A DNA stretch of 64,000 nt from JAAYUD01 sp963676865 (GCA_963676865.2 CAXXSS010000001.1:3596001-3660000); one strand, 5' to 3'. Shown: positions 24,340 to 34,693, numbered from the stretch's first letter. The notes: generated by a model from the sequence alone, not told the origin. A program made the numbers and translations.

Positions 24340-26408
24340 TGATATCAATGAAAAAAGTGACATTCCAAATTCTATGTAGCAGTTTTTTGCTGCTACCTCT
24401 TGCGATGACGTCATGCCGACAATCTAAGTTCTTAGTGGCAACACCCAAGTTAGATGTCGATCCGCTAATTGCCCATATCGATTCTACTATTCGTCCGCAA
24501 GACGATTTCTTTCAATATGCCAATGGTAAATGGTTTAAGCAGAACCCTATTCCCGCTAGCGAACCGAGTAATGGTATCTTTCAAATAATTGAAGATACGG
24601 TCAATGCCCAAGTGCTTCATATCTGCAAATTAGCTGCCACCGAAACAAATCCCGAAGGTAGTAATAAACAGAAAATCGGAGATTTCTATTTCTCCGGAAT
24701 GGATAGCATCACTCGTAACCAAAAAGGGATAAGCGACTTAAAAGAATATCTGAATCAAATTAATAATATAAAAGATAAGGGCGAAGTTTTTGATAAGTCG
24801 GCTTTCGTAAACAGCGTTTCCAATTCTACTTTCTTTAACTTCGGAGTAGCACAAGACGATAAAAACAGTAGCAAGTATCAGGTATACATTACCCAAGGCG
24901 GACTGACGATGCCCGATCGTAATTACTATACCGATAACGATACTAAAGCCGAAGAAATTCGTAACAAATTTGTTTGTCATGTCGAGAAAGTATTCGCTAT
25001 CATGGGATATGAAGAGAAAGAAGCCGTTTTGCTTGCCTCTAAACTCATGGAACTCGAGACAAATATGGCACGACTTTCACGGAAACGCGAAGATACTCGC
25101 GATCCATTTGCCAATTACAATAAGATGTCTGTGGATAGTTTGAAACGCCTTACTCCACATATCAATTGGAATGTATACATGAAAGGTGTCGGATTGCAAC
25201 AGGTTGACAGTGTCGTTGTAGGGCAACCCGAATACCTTGCCGGATTGGATAAGCTGGTCAATCAAATGTCTCTTGCCGATTTAAAAAGCTATATGAAATT
25301 CCGCTTCTTTGAAGGCTTGGATACCTTCCTCGACGATAGGACATACGATGAAAGTTTTGATTTTTACAATAAAACACTGCGTGGAGTCACAGAACAGCGC
25401 CCACGTTGGAAACGTGTGGTGTCGTTAGTTAACGGGTATTTGGGAGATCTGATAGGTCAGGTATATGTCGACGAATATTTGCCCAAAGGTACCAAGGACA
25501 AGTTAATCGAGATAGGCAATGCTATTCGCAATGAATTTGCCGAACGCATTAAGGGTTTGGATTGGATGAGCGATGCTACAAAAGAAAAAGCTCTTGTCAA
25601 ACTGAATGCCGTGATGATGAAAATGTGTTCTCCCGATAAATGGAAAGATCTCAGCGCATTGAATATCGATCATTCGTCATATGTTCACAACGCCATGAAT
25701 GCCAATAAATGGTTCAACGCATACAACATTCATAAATACGGTAAACCCGTAGATCGTACGGAATGGGATATGGAGCCGCAGACATACAATGCTTACTACA
25801 ATCCTTCGAATAATGAAATAGTCATTCCGGGATGCAATATTATTGTACCCGGTTTTGAAAAGAAAATGGCCGACGATGCTATACTTTATGCTATTATAGG
25901 AGGAACTATCGGACACGAAATAACACACGGATTTGATGACCAAGGGTGCCAATACGATGCTCAAGGCAATCTGAAGAACTGGTGGACGAAAGACGATAAA
26001 ACAAAATTTGACGAACAGACGAAAAAGATCGTCAATCAGTTCGACAACTACTTCGTCAGCGACAGTCTACATATTAATGGTTCGCTTACCCAAGGGGAAA
26101 ATATAGCCGATCTAGGCGGTATCATTATGGCTTACGAAGCTTTCAAGAAAACTCCTCAATTCAAACACAACGAAATTATTGACGGGCTTAATCCTAGCCA
26201 ACGTTTCTTCTTGGGATACGCCATGGAGTGGATGGTGAATATGCGTCCCGAGGCACTCATGACACAAGTAAAGAGCAACGAACATGCACCGGCCAAATGG
26301 AGAGTGCTTGCTCCCCTATCCAATATGCCCGAGTTCTATCAAACGTTTGGCGTGAAGCAAGGCGACAAAATGTGGCGTAGCGACAAAGATAGAGTAAAGA
26401 TTTGGTAA
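24339..26408 (+). CDS. pepO: M13-family (PepO/neprilysin-like) zinc endopeptidase lipoprotein
   Basis: 689 aa from ATG 24339 (a second ATG lies at 24348). A lipoprotein signal ends at MTSC (C26), so the enzyme is probably membrane-anchored outside the cytoplasm. The neprilysin zinc site is complete: HEITH (H526, E527, H530) and the third ligand E587 in GENIADLGG, with D591. DDFFQYANGKWFKQNPIP marks the M13 N-terminal domain. The C-terminus ends DRVKIW, close to the CxxW end of family members but without the cysteine. It presumably cleaves small peptides in the envelope. Confidence 0.93.
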   Translation: MISMKKVTFQILCSSFLLLPLAMTSCRQSKFLVATPKLDVDPLIAHIDSTIRPQDDFFQYANGKWFKQNPIPASEPSNGIFQIIEDTVNAQVLHICKLAATETNPEGSNKQKIGDFYFSGMDSITRNQKGISDLKEYLNQINNIKDKGEVFDKSAFVNSVSNSTFFNFGVAQDDKNSSKYQVYITQGGLTMPDRNYYTDNDTKAEEIRNKFVCHVEKVFAIMGYEEKEAVLLASKLMELETNMARLSRKREDTRDPFANYNKMSVDSLKRLTPHINWNVYMKGVGLQQVDSVVVGQPEYLAGLDKLVNQMSLADLKSYMKFRFFEGLDTFLDDRTYDESFDFYNKTLRGVTEQRPRWKRVVSLVNGYLGDLIGQVYVDEYLPKGTKDKLIEIGNAIRNEFAERIKGLDWMSDATKEKALVKLNAVMMKMCSPDKWKDLSALNIDHSSYVHNAMNANKWFNAYNIHKYGKPVDRTEWDMEPQTYNAYYNPSNNEIVIPGCNIIVPGFEKKMADDAILYAIIGGTIGHEITHGFDDQGCQYDAQGNLKNWWTKDDKTKFDEQTKKIVNQFDNYFVSDSLHINGSLTQGENIADLGGIIMAYEAFKKTPQFKHNEIIDGLNPSQRFFLGYAMEWMVNMRPEALMTQVKSNEHAPAKWRVLAPLSNMPEFYQTFGVKQGDKMWRSDKDRVKIW

Positions 26409-26432
26409 TAATTACCAAACAATTATAGTATA

Positions 26433-26470
26433 AAATACCCTCGCTACAAATGGTTGTAACGAGGGTATTT
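26433..26470. terminator. Bidirectional terminator between pepO and the ABC operon
   Basis: An 11-bp stem (AAATACCCTCG / CGAGGGTATTT) with T-runs after it on the plus strand. It separates convergent transcripts. Confidence 0.85.
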
Positions 26471-26489
26471 TTTTAGAGAGAAATCTCCG

Positions 26490-27170
26490 TTATACGAAAT
26501 CGTTGACTGTATCGACAATTTGTCCATCAAATAAATTGATCGTACGATGTGCGAAAGTAGCATCATGCTTATTATGAGTTACCATAATAATTGTTGTCCC
26601 TTCTTTATTGAGTTCGGTGAGCAAATTCATAACCTCTTCGCCATTTTTGGAATCAAGATTACCGGTAGGTTCATCGGCCAGAATCATTTTGGGATTCGAA
26701 ATGACGGCACGAGCAATAGCAACACGTTGTTGTTGACCACCGCTAAGCTGCTGCGGGAAATGGTTGGCACGATGACTAATGCTCATCCTCTTCAGTATCT
26801 CACGAACACGTTCTTTGCGCTCGCCGGCTTTCACATTCAGATAGGTCAACGGCAGTTCAACATTCTCTGCCACGTTGAGTTCGTCTATCAAGTTGAAGCT
26901 TTGAAATACGAATCCTATTTCTCCTTTGCGCACCCGAGTCCGTTCTCTTTCTTTCAGATTCCCTACTTCTTTTTCACCCAACCAATATTTTCCACTTGTC
27001 GGATTGTCCAGCAAACCGAGGATGTTCAACAAGGTAGATTTACCACACCCAGAAGGACCCATAATAGCTACAAATTCACCATCTTTTACTTCTAGAGACA
27101 CATCGTTCAATGCAATGGTTTCTACTTCTTCCGTGCGGAAGCTTTTGCATAAGCCTTCAATTTTAATCAT
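26490..27170 (-). CDS. ABC transporter ATPase, LolD/MacB type
   Basis: 226 aa, a stand-alone nucleotide-binding domain: Walker A GPSGCGKST, Q loop, signature LSGGQQQRVAIARA, Walker B MILADEPTGNLDS and H loop VTHNKHD. It is the last gene of the minus-strand operon TolC-HlyD-permease-permease-ATPase and sits 36 nt after the first permease. With the FtsX-type permeases it would drive mechanotransmission across the inner membrane rather than channel transport. Its cargo is unknown. Confidence 0.93.
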   Translation of the reverse strand: MIKIEGLCKSFRTEEVETIALNDVSLEVKDGEFVAIMGPSGCGKSTLLNILGLLDNPTSGKYWLGEKEVGNLKERERTRVRKGEIGFVFQSFNLIDELNVAENVELPLTYLNVKAGERKERVREILKRMSISHRANHFPQQLSGGQQQRVAIARAVISNPKMILADEPTGNLDSKNGEEVMNLLTELNKEGTTIIMVTHNKHDATFAHRTINLFDGQIVDTVNDFV

Positions 27171-27206
27171 AATTCTATATTTAATTGTTATTTTGTTACG
27201 ATTGTA

Positions 27207-29594
27207 TTATTCTCCTTTGATATATTCTACCGGATTGCCGTTGGCTACCTTATGACAATTTACTGCAACAGCAACAACAATAATGCCCAATACAAGCAAA
27301 CCGCTTCCGAAAAAGAGGAAGAAACTTAAAGGAGCCTTATCGCTAAATTGTTCCAACCACTTGCGGGCAACTATCAGCGCTCCAATGCCACTGACGATAA
27401 GCGATGGCACCGCTATGCGAAGTATATCTTTAATGAAGAGATGCAGGATATCATTTACCTCTGCCCCATTCACTTTACGAATAGCTATTTCTTTCTGACG
27501 TCGCACCACTTCGTCGTTGGTATAACCTATCAGTCCCAACAGTGCAATAATAAGTGTTACAATTCCTCCTATCAATACCGCTTCTCTGAAGTTGTACTGA
27601 GGTTGGTATATTGTTTGCATCGTCGATTTGTAGCTTGTCAGATATATTTCTTTATCAGGATTGAGCTTTTGAATCAACTGTTGGGCTTCTTTCATATTAT
27701 CGCTTGTCAGATTATGAAATTTGATCAGTATATTATTGGTACAAACCTGTTTTGAATAAAACATCACACTGGCACGATCATCGGGCATTGAAATACTGCC
27801 GACCCGAATATTGTCGTATACACCGCAAATAGTATAAGTTGCCGTTGGTGTCTGACTATGTTCCGAAATCAATATTCTACGCCCTATTGCATTATTATCC
27901 CAATGAGCCAATAGTCTCATTTTATCTACAAAACTCTTGCTCACCATTATTTCGCGCAAACTATCGGTTTGTTCGGTGAAACTATTTCCCTGCACAATCT
28001 TTATATTCATCGTTTTCAAATAGCCATCAGAAACAGAGTATAGGTCGGCAATGTTCATGTATTCTCTATCGTCTCCCGGTAGACTGATATTATTTCCGCT
28101 CAAATGATTGTGTGGCAGATAATCGGCAGAAGTTACACTTTCAACAGACGCAAGTTTCTTTAATTCTTCTATTGTTTTAGTGCACTGTTCTGGTTTTATT
28201 CCAACCATATTGATCGTTGCTATATTCTCGTAATTGTAACCGGGATTATCATTTATCATCAAACTATATTGCTTGTTTATCACAAATAGTAGGCAGACTA
28301 AAAATCCGGCTGCCACAAATTGAATGGAAAGAAGTAATAGTTTCCAATGACGGCGCGACTCATTGTATCTTCGGAATGCAGTAGCTACAGGAATCGATGA
28401 ATAGAGACAACCGGGTACTAAACCTCCAATTAATAAAATGCCCATGCACACGGCCAATAATATCCAACTTCCTTTATTGAATAGCAACGTCACAAGCGAC
28501 GCATCAAGCAACTTTTCTATCATGCCCCTACAAGCAATAATCAAACAAGCAGCCAATGCTATCGAGATAATCAAATGCACTAATGTTTCGCTGAAAATAA
28601 TGCTATGTATGTTATTCCCCTTTGCTCCGTAACATTTGCGTACCGCCATTTCTTTCGCTCGGCCTACTATATTGCCAATAACGATGAGCAAGTAGTTCAT
28701 TACGGCCGAGAAGATGAGAATAAAAGCCAGCAATGATAATATCCAAGACATCTTTTTCACAGCCGGATCGGAAGTATGTATTTTGTTCAGCGGGGTGAAC
28801 ATATAATTCAAATCAACGCCTGCCTGTTTCATTTCTTTCAAAGGAAGATTTTCTTTACGCATCTTCTCTACCGACCTGTGGATATCTTCTATCTTACAAC
28901 CTTTCGCCAATCGAATAAGTCCGATATACCGATCATTCCCTACCCAATTATTCGACCCATCGAATTTACTTACTTTTCTTAGAGTAGGCATGGCGAGCAG
29001 AATATTCAAATCTCTCATACTCGAATTGAGCGGTATATCTTCATATACTCCGCCAATAATGATATGAAAATCATCCATATCTTTCAATACCAGCTCTTTC
29101 CCTATTATATTATCTCCTAATGTAGCAGCTAGTTTACGGTTTATCATGCAATAGAAAGGGCGTGACAATACCTCTTTCGGATTTCCTTGAATAATAGGAC
29201 GATCTACTAAATCAAAGAAACAGCTGTCGGCTAATGCTATATTTGCCTTTATTTTCTTTTTATCTTGCGTTTCGCAATTGCACTCCTCAGAGATATTAGT
29301 ATAGCGTGTTGCTGCTTCAACTTGTGGAGCATATCGTTTTACACCTGGAGCAACAGCTCCGCTGGTTTGTGGGTAAAATTCCAGCTTCCCATTTTGGAAG
29401 ACTTTTTCACTTATAATGTATGTTCTATCCCAATCGGTGAAAAAGGTATCGTAACGTTGTTCGATATAAACTTTTGCAATAAGAACAGAACCTACTGCCA
29501 ACCCAATACCCAGACATAATATCTTAACAATATTGTGTTGTCCTCGTCTTCTTAGAGAAACGAACGCTTTTACTAGATTATTGAAGAATCTCAT
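27207..29594 (-). CDS. FtsX/MacB-type ABC permease (second of two)
   Basis: 795 aa. An N-terminal membrane helix (ILCLGIGLAVGSVLIAKVY) and a MacB periplasmic core are followed by the FtsX domain (MSWILSLLAFILIFSAVMNYLLIVIGNIVGRAKEMAVRKCYGAKG). A second copy of this core-FtsX layout completes the protein (VTLIIALLGLIGYTNDEVVRRQKEIAIRKVNGAEV at the end). The RAKEMAVRK and RQKEIAIRK loops are the cytoplasmic motifs that contact the ATPase. The upstream gene encodes a similar but distinct permease, so a heteromeric transporter is likely. Confidence 0.88.
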   Translation of the reverse strand: MRFFNNLVKAFVSLRRRGQHNIVKILCLGIGLAVGSVLIAKVYIEQRYDTFFTDWDRTYIISEKVFQNGKLEFYPQTSGAVAPGVKRYAPQVEAATRYTNISEECNCETQDKKKIKANIALADSCFFDLVDRPIIQGNPKEVLSRPFYCMINRKLAATLGDNIIGKELVLKDMDDFHIIIGGVYEDIPLNSSMRDLNILLAMPTLRKVSKFDGSNNWVGNDRYIGLIRLAKGCKIEDIHRSVEKMRKENLPLKEMKQAGVDLNYMFTPLNKIHTSDPAVKKMSWILSLLAFILIFSAVMNYLLIVIGNIVGRAKEMAVRKCYGAKGNNIHSIIFSETLVHLIISIALAACLIIACRGMIEKLLDASLVTLLFNKGSWILLAVCMGILLIGGLVPGCLYSSIPVATAFRRYNESRRHWKLLLLSIQFVAAGFLVCLLFVINKQYSLMINDNPGYNYENIATINMVGIKPEQCTKTIEELKKLASVESVTSADYLPHNHLSGNNISLPGDDREYMNIADLYSVSDGYLKTMNIKIVQGNSFTEQTDSLREIMVSKSFVDKMRLLAHWDNNAIGRRILISEHSQTPTATYTICGVYDNIRVGSISMPDDRASVMFYSKQVCTNNILIKFHNLTSDNMKEAQQLIQKLNPDKEIYLTSYKSTMQTIYQPQYNFREAVLIGGIVTLIIALLGLIGYTNDEVVRRQKEIAIRKVNGAEVNDILHLFIKDILRIAVPSLIVSGIGALIVARKWLEQFSDKAPLSFFLFFGSGLLVLGIIVVAVAVNCHKVANGNPVEYIKGE

Positions 29595-29619
29595 CGTTTA
29601 TAGTTTTGAATGTTTATGA

Positions 29620-31965
29620 TCAATTATCTTTCACACTGTCAACCGGATTGGCATTTGATGCCTGATAGCTCTGAACGAATACGGCGACAAAAGAAATAAT
29701 GAGGCAGAATAGTCCGGCAATGATAAATATCAAAGGGCTCAAACTGATGCGGTAGCTATAGCCCGATAGCCAATGAGACATGAAGTAATATATCACAGGT
29801 ATGGAAAGCACAAAAGCTATGATAACATACGTAAGAAATGCTTTTAATAACTTCTTCCATATTTGTGCATTGGTACTGCCAAAAACTTTGCGTATTGCTA
29901 TCTCTTTGCGTCGTTGTTGAATGAAATAAGTACTCATTGCTACAAGACCCAGCAATGATACCAAAACGGCAATGAAAGCAAAGATTGAGATGATATGAGA
30001 GAGACGTATTTCCTTCTCGAAATTCTGTTCTATCTGTTGATCAATATAAGGACGGTCTTCGTCAAGGCTCAACTGGTATATCTTGCTGTATGTCTTTTGT
30101 ATTTGTTCGTAAGCTTCTACCGGATCACCATTTACTTTGATAAGAAATCCCCATGGCTCTGCTACACTCTTTTTGATGATGACGCGCAATGGATGCTGCT
30201 TGGTAGTGATATCGCCTATATGAATATCGTTAATAATACCATCGATAGAAGGTCTATTTTCAAGACAAGGAATATTTCTTGCATCTCTTTTTAGTCCGAG
30301 TTCGCTGAAGGTTTGCATATTGTAGTAACGTTTCGTTGTATTCCCCGTATGGTTATCTTGTTTCAATTTCAAACCTAAAATATTCATATAGGCAGTGTCG
30401 CCTATCAATGTTTGAAAACTGATGGTTTTTCCTTGATACTCTATCGTATTGTTGTTACCACGATTAAAGGGGATTCCCTCGCATGCCGAAACATTCGATA
30501 TGCACGATTGATTGCGAAGTTCGTTGATGAAAGTCGTTGCCTTGGTGCTATCACCCGGATTATTTATATACACCAGCCCCTTAGTATCATAGCCAAGCGG
30601 TGCTTTAATGAGATGATGAATTTGAAGAATCATTGTCAGCGATACAGCAATCATCACAATGGTTATCATGTTTTGAAAAGTAATGAATATCTTACTGAAC
30701 ACCATCTTTGTACGGCGTAGAAATGTGCCACGTACTATCTCTATGGGTTTGGATGCCGATATAACGATAGCGGGAAATACACCGGCCAGTGTCCCGACAA
30801 CCAACAGAACAAAAAAGATGATACTCAAATCGAGCGCATGAAACACATTTCCCATCATCAATTTGGTATTTAGTATCCCATTGGCATAAGGTGCTAACGA
30901 GAATGCAAGTGCAAGCGCTATCAGCAAAGAGATGAAACAAAGCAATATGCTCTCAAATATCAATCGGGTAATGATTTCTTTGCGCTGACTGCCCAGCAAT
31001 CTTCTGATTGCCATTTCGCGGGCACGAAATCCACTTTGGGCAACAGTCAGATTTATATAGTTCATGATAGCAAAAACTAAAATAACCAAACCTACCGTGA
31101 ATAGGATATTTACCAGCTTCAAATCTCCCCGAGTAGTAACTTCCGAGGGACTGTCAGTATTAGAAAAATATAATTTATTGAGTGGAAATAAGAGCACTTT
31201 ATCGCCACAATCGGGCATTTTGTAAAACCAAAAGAATGTTTTTAAGTAACTCGTCATATCTTTTGTTTTCAACATCAGGTCCGTGTTGGGCTTGGCAAGG
31301 ATGAACACAGACGCTCCTGTCGAATTGCTCATTTCAGAACCAAGTAAAGATGAATTGTAATTCTTTGCATTTTCAAATCGAATCAGCATATCATTATCAC
31401 ACAGGCAAAAGTTCTCCATTTTCTTTGCCACTCCCGTCACCACCAAATGAATGGAATCATTGTAAGTTATCGTCTTACCTATTGGATCTACGTTACCGAA
31501 TATCTTTTTGGCACACTCTTCGGTGACAACAGCGCTATTTTTCTCGTTTAGCACTGTATTTCTGTTGCCTTCTACCAGTTCAAAATCAAACAATTTGTAG
31601 AAAGTCGAATCTACCAAAAGTGTTTTCGTCTTCAGTTTACTTCCATAAGGCATATTGAGATACAACTCTGCTCTCGATACCGCACAAGTCGATTCTATTT
31701 CGGGATAGCGGCTTAGCAGCTTAGCCTGAATATCGTGATGCGAAGCTTCGAACGGTTTTGGCTCTCCTTTTATTGTCCCTCCCAAGGCATATATCCTATC
31801 AGCTTTAGAATGCATCTTGTCGATATTATATTCTTGCTGTGTATAGACGCCGATCAGGATAACAAACATCAAGCTGATAGATAGCCCGAAGACATTAATC
31901 AATGTATAGGCTTTGTTGCGTTCTAGAAACTTAAAATACGATTTGAAATGAAATAAATGATTCAT
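29620..31965 (-). CDS. FtsX/MacB-type ABC permease (first of two)
   Basis: 781 aa with the same architecture as its neighbour: N-terminal helix (TLINVFGLSISLMFVILIGVY), MacB_PCD, FtsX with RAREMAIRRLLGSQ, a second periplasmic core, and a final FtsX domain with QQRRKEIAIRKVFGS. These double MacB/FtsX permeases are common in Bacteroidetes. It lies 13 nt after the HlyD gene and 25 nt before the other permease. Confidence 0.88.
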   Translation of the reverse strand: MNHLFHFKSYFKFLERNKAYTLINVFGLSISLMFVILIGVYTQQEYNIDKMHSKADRIYALGGTIKGEPKPFEASHHDIQAKLLSRYPEIESTCAVSRAELYLNMPYGSKLKTKTLLVDSTFYKLFDFELVEGNRNTVLNEKNSAVVTEECAKKIFGNVDPIGKTITYNDSIHLVVTGVAKKMENFCLCDNDMLIRFENAKNYNSSLLGSEMSNSTGASVFILAKPNTDLMLKTKDMTSYLKTFFWFYKMPDCGDKVLLFPLNKLYFSNTDSPSEVTTRGDLKLVNILFTVGLVILVFAIMNYINLTVAQSGFRAREMAIRRLLGSQRKEIITRLIFESILLCFISLLIALALAFSLAPYANGILNTKLMMGNVFHALDLSIIFFVLLVVGTLAGVFPAIVISASKPIEIVRGTFLRRTKMVFSKIFITFQNMITIVMIAVSLTMILQIHHLIKAPLGYDTKGLVYINNPGDSTKATTFINELRNQSCISNVSACEGIPFNRGNNNTIEYQGKTISFQTLIGDTAYMNILGLKLKQDNHTGNTTKRYYNMQTFSELGLKRDARNIPCLENRPSIDGIINDIHIGDITTKQHPLRVIIKKSVAEPWGFLIKVNGDPVEAYEQIQKTYSKIYQLSLDEDRPYIDQQIEQNFEKEIRLSHIISIFAFIAVLVSLLGLVAMSTYFIQQRRKEIAIRKVFGSTNAQIWKKLLKAFLTYVIIAFVLSIPVIYYFMSHWLSGYSYRISLSPLIFIIAGLFCLIISFVAVFVQSYQASNANPVDSVKDN

Positions 31966-31978
31966 CGTTTAAAGAGTA

Positions 31979-33232
31979 TTATTGTAGTATTAATATTTCG
32001 TTATCTTTGTATGCTTCGTAACCGCTGGTAATGACTTTCTCGCCGGGTTGAAGTCCTTCGAGCACTTCATAATATTCAGGATTCTGACGTCCGATACGAA
32101 TCTTGCGACGATATGCTTTTTTACCACTCTTGTCGACAACAAATATCCAATTGCCACCGGTTACGGAGAAGAAAGTTCCTTTGGGGATGATAACGGCCGG
32201 CTCGGACTGTCCCAATTGTAAGTCGATATAGTAAGTCTGCCCCGTACGGATATTGTTTGGTCGAGTTCCGGTGAATACAAAATCTATTTTGAATTTGCCG
32301 TCGCGCACTTCGGGATAGACTTTGCGCACTCTAAGACCATAAGACTTACCTTCGCGTTCGAACGTAGCAGCTAGTCCCTGACGTATTCTATCAATATAAT
32401 GCTCGTCGATAGTGGCTTCGACTTTGAAATCGCTCATGTCGTTTATCTGACCTATCTTCTGTCCTGAAGTAATGTTCTCGCCAAGTTCTACATCCAGCAA
32501 TCCTACTTCTCCATTTATCATACTACGTATGTTGAGATGCTCTTTGCGTTGACGTACCAATAACACATTCTTTCTCATATTATCCAAGTTCTCTGACATC
32601 TGACTTACTTGCGTATGTCTATACAAACTATCCTGACTCAGCCTTCTTACAATCAAACTATGTTTCTTTACAGCCAATTCATAATCTTCTTTTGCCTGAA
32701 TATATTCTTCTCTCGAATTAAGCTGCTCTTTATACAACTTGGCTTGTTGCTGATAAATACGGCGTTTGCGAACAATATCCATATCCAACTGGAGTTTTTC
32801 GTTCTTGTTGTTCAGACGGTCCTGTTCCATACTGATCTGGGTATTGCGAAGTAAATTCTGTTTTTCTGCAAGTTCCGACTCGGCACTCAGTATTTGCAGG
32901 TCGAGACTCGAATTGCTTAATTTGACTATTACATCGCCCTTTCTTACATGGGCACCTTCGTCTACCACTTTTTGCATCACGATGCCACCTTCTTCGGGAC
33001 TAATCTGCACCACACTGATAGGTGCCACTTGCCCGTCCAGACGAACGTAGTCGTTAAACTGTTCTTTCTTAACGTTGTCGATACTCAACCCTCGCATTTC
33101 AACCTTCAGCGTGCTCGAAAAGTTGCTTAGGCCCAACCATAATAGTACTCCGATCAATACGATGCTTCCTGCTATATATGGGATGTATTTGCGCGGGATG
33201 ATGCCTTTTTTCTTTTCTATCTTGATATCCAT
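31979..33232 (-). CDS. HlyD/RND-type periplasmic adaptor
   Basis: 417 aa. One N-terminal membrane helix (YIPYIAGSIVLIGVLLWLGL) anchors it. It carries the split lipoyl halves (APISVVQISPEEGGIVMQKVVDEGAHVRKGDVIVKL and LNIRSMINGEVGLLDVELGENITSGQKIGQI) around a long coiled-coil hairpin, then a beta-barrel and membrane-proximal domain. It should bridge the FtsX-type permeases to the TolC-like channel encoded just upstream, as MacA does for MacB. Confidence 0.92.
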   Translation of the reverse strand: MDIKIEKKKGIIPRKYIPYIAGSIVLIGVLLWLGLSNFSSTLKVEMRGLSIDNVKKEQFNDYVRLDGQVAPISVVQISPEEGGIVMQKVVDEGAHVRKGDVIVKLSNSSLDLQILSAESELAEKQNLLRNTQISMEQDRLNNKNEKLQLDMDIVRKRRIYQQQAKLYKEQLNSREEYIQAKEDYELAVKKHSLIVRRLSQDSLYRHTQVSQMSENLDNMRKNVLLVRQRKEHLNIRSMINGEVGLLDVELGENITSGQKIGQINDMSDFKVEATIDEHYIDRIRQGLAATFEREGKSYGLRVRKVYPEVRDGKFKIDFVFTGTRPNNIRTGQTYYIDLQLGQSEPAVIIPKGTFFSVTGGNWIFVVDKSGKKAYRRKIRIGRQNPEYYEVLEGLQPGEKVITSGYEAYKDNEILILQ

Positions 33233-33269
33233 TGTTTTCTCTTTTTTCGATTAGACAAATATGTTTTTA

Positions 33270-34598
33270 TTATTTTATTAAACTTTCTCCTTTATAATAG
33301 TCTATCAAGCGGCTCTTTATCGTATAGAGCATGCGTTTCTGCAATAGTGTGACTCGCGACTGCAAAAGCGTATTCGACGAAGTATGTAAATCGATGGCAC
33401 TTACCATTCCTTCTTCGAACTTCCGTTTGACAACATAATAGGCTAAGGAATCTGCATCGACTTTATTTTCCATTTGCCGAATCTCTTTCACATAGCCATT
33501 GCAATCCAATAATGCCTGCTCTATATCCGTATGCAACTTACGGGTTGTCTCATCCCTATCGAGCATGGCTATCTGAATATTGTTCTTGGCCTTCTTTATA
33601 TCGCTTCTGCTCGATCCATTGAAGATAGGAATTGATAATACGGCACCCACATATTCTCCCCTATTGTTTTTTAATTGTGTTCTGAAAGGAATGGTGGTGT
33701 CACTACCCGAAAAGTTTTTGTAGTAGTTGGTAGCGACACCTGCCGTGAGAGAGAAAGACGGCAATATTTTTCCTTTCATTATGTTGTATTGATATCTTGC
33801 TTTCTGTATATTGTAGTCTGCCGACTTTGCAATGGGATTGCCATTCAAAGCACATAGGTATACGTCATCTGCTTTTTCCACCTTGAACTCAGAACTGATA
33901 CATTGGGTCAATGTATCTATTGTCAACGAGTCGGACGATGGATAACTCATCGTACTTTTCAGCGTAAGTAAAGCCGTATTATATAAATTCTGTTGATGAG
34001 TGAGATTGTAATCGTCTTCGGCCACCTGTGCTTTGATTTGTGCTACATCGGGACGTCCCTTTATTCCCAATTCTTCTTGTCTATTGGTTTTGAGCAGTGT
34101 CTGATTGCTATCGGCCAGTTTGTCTTGGGCAAGACCGATACATTCTTTGTAGTACGCTGCATCGATAAAAGCCTGCATTACTTCGATGGCTTTATCGTCG
34201 CGTGCTCGCTGTATTTCGTTTTCTCCTTGCATTTTGTTTGTACGCGCTTGCTTGAATTGATTGATAATCTGTCCACCGTCAAACAAATAAATCGAACTGT
34301 ATAGATTATAGTAATTGTTGAAAGTCGTAATTGTATTGTAAGTATTGGTGGACGGATCGATGTTACGTCCCCAATTATATTGCGCACTGACCTCTGCTGC
34401 TAGTTTCGGGACGAAAGAATTGACCGCAGCATGATAGTCTGCTTTATAATTTGAAGCCTCGAAGATTCTTTTCTGTACGGTAGTGCTGTGTTCGATGGCA
34501 TATTTCATGCAGCGATCCATTGTCCACAACTTTGTTTGTGCCTGCCCCGACAAAACAACAACACAGATAACCAATATAAATGTGATATATCTTTTCAT
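33270..34598 (-). CDS. TolC-family outer-membrane efflux protein
   Basis: 442 aa, first gene of the export operon. A signal peptide (FILVICVVVLSGQAQ) precedes two outer-membrane-efflux repeats with long helices (DRCMKYAIEHSTTVQKRIFEASNYKADY; RKLHTDIEQALLDCNGYVKEIRQMENKVDADSLAYYVVKRKFEEGMVSAIDLHTSSNTLLQSRV). Together with the HlyD adaptor and permeases it forms a complete tripartite exporter of MacAB-TolC type. Control is probably by sigma-54, given the promoter at 34626-34641. Confidence 0.93.
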   Translation of the reverse strand: MKRYITFILVICVVVLSGQAQTKLWTMDRCMKYAIEHSTTVQKRIFEASNYKADYHAAVNSFVPKLAAEVSAQYNWGRNIDPSTNTYNTITTFNNYYNLYSSIYLFDGGQIINQFKQARTNKMQGENEIQRARDDKAIEVMQAFIDAAYYKECIGLAQDKLADSNQTLLKTNRQEELGIKGRPDVAQIKAQVAEDDYNLTHQQNLYNTALLTLKSTMSYPSSDSLTIDTLTQCISSEFKVEKADDVYLCALNGNPIAKSADYNIQKARYQYNIMKGKILPSFSLTAGVATNYYKNFSGSDTTIPFRTQLKNNRGEYVGAVLSIPIFNGSSRSDIKKAKNNIQIAMLDRDETTRKLHTDIEQALLDCNGYVKEIRQMENKVDADSLAYYVVKRKFEEGMVSAIDLHTSSNTLLQSRVTLLQKRMLYTIKSRLIDYYKGESLIK

Positions 34599-34625
34599 CT
34601 TTTTATTATTCTTTTCTCATATTAA

Positions 34626-34641
34626 TGCAATCCCTGTGCCA
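34626..34641 (-). promoter_or_regulatory. Sigma-54 (RpoN) promoter of the export operon
   Basis: The minus strand reads TGGCACAGGGATTGCA, an excellent match to the -24/-12 consensus TGGCAC-N5-TTGCA with the correct GG/GC spacing. The predicted transcription start is near 34615, about 17 nt before the TolC-family ATG. An NtrC-type activator would be required; none is encoded in this window. Confidence 0.75.
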
Positions 34642-34693
34642 AACTTATTATCATATTGATTATGAGATACATGAAACTTTTACAAGAAAAAGA

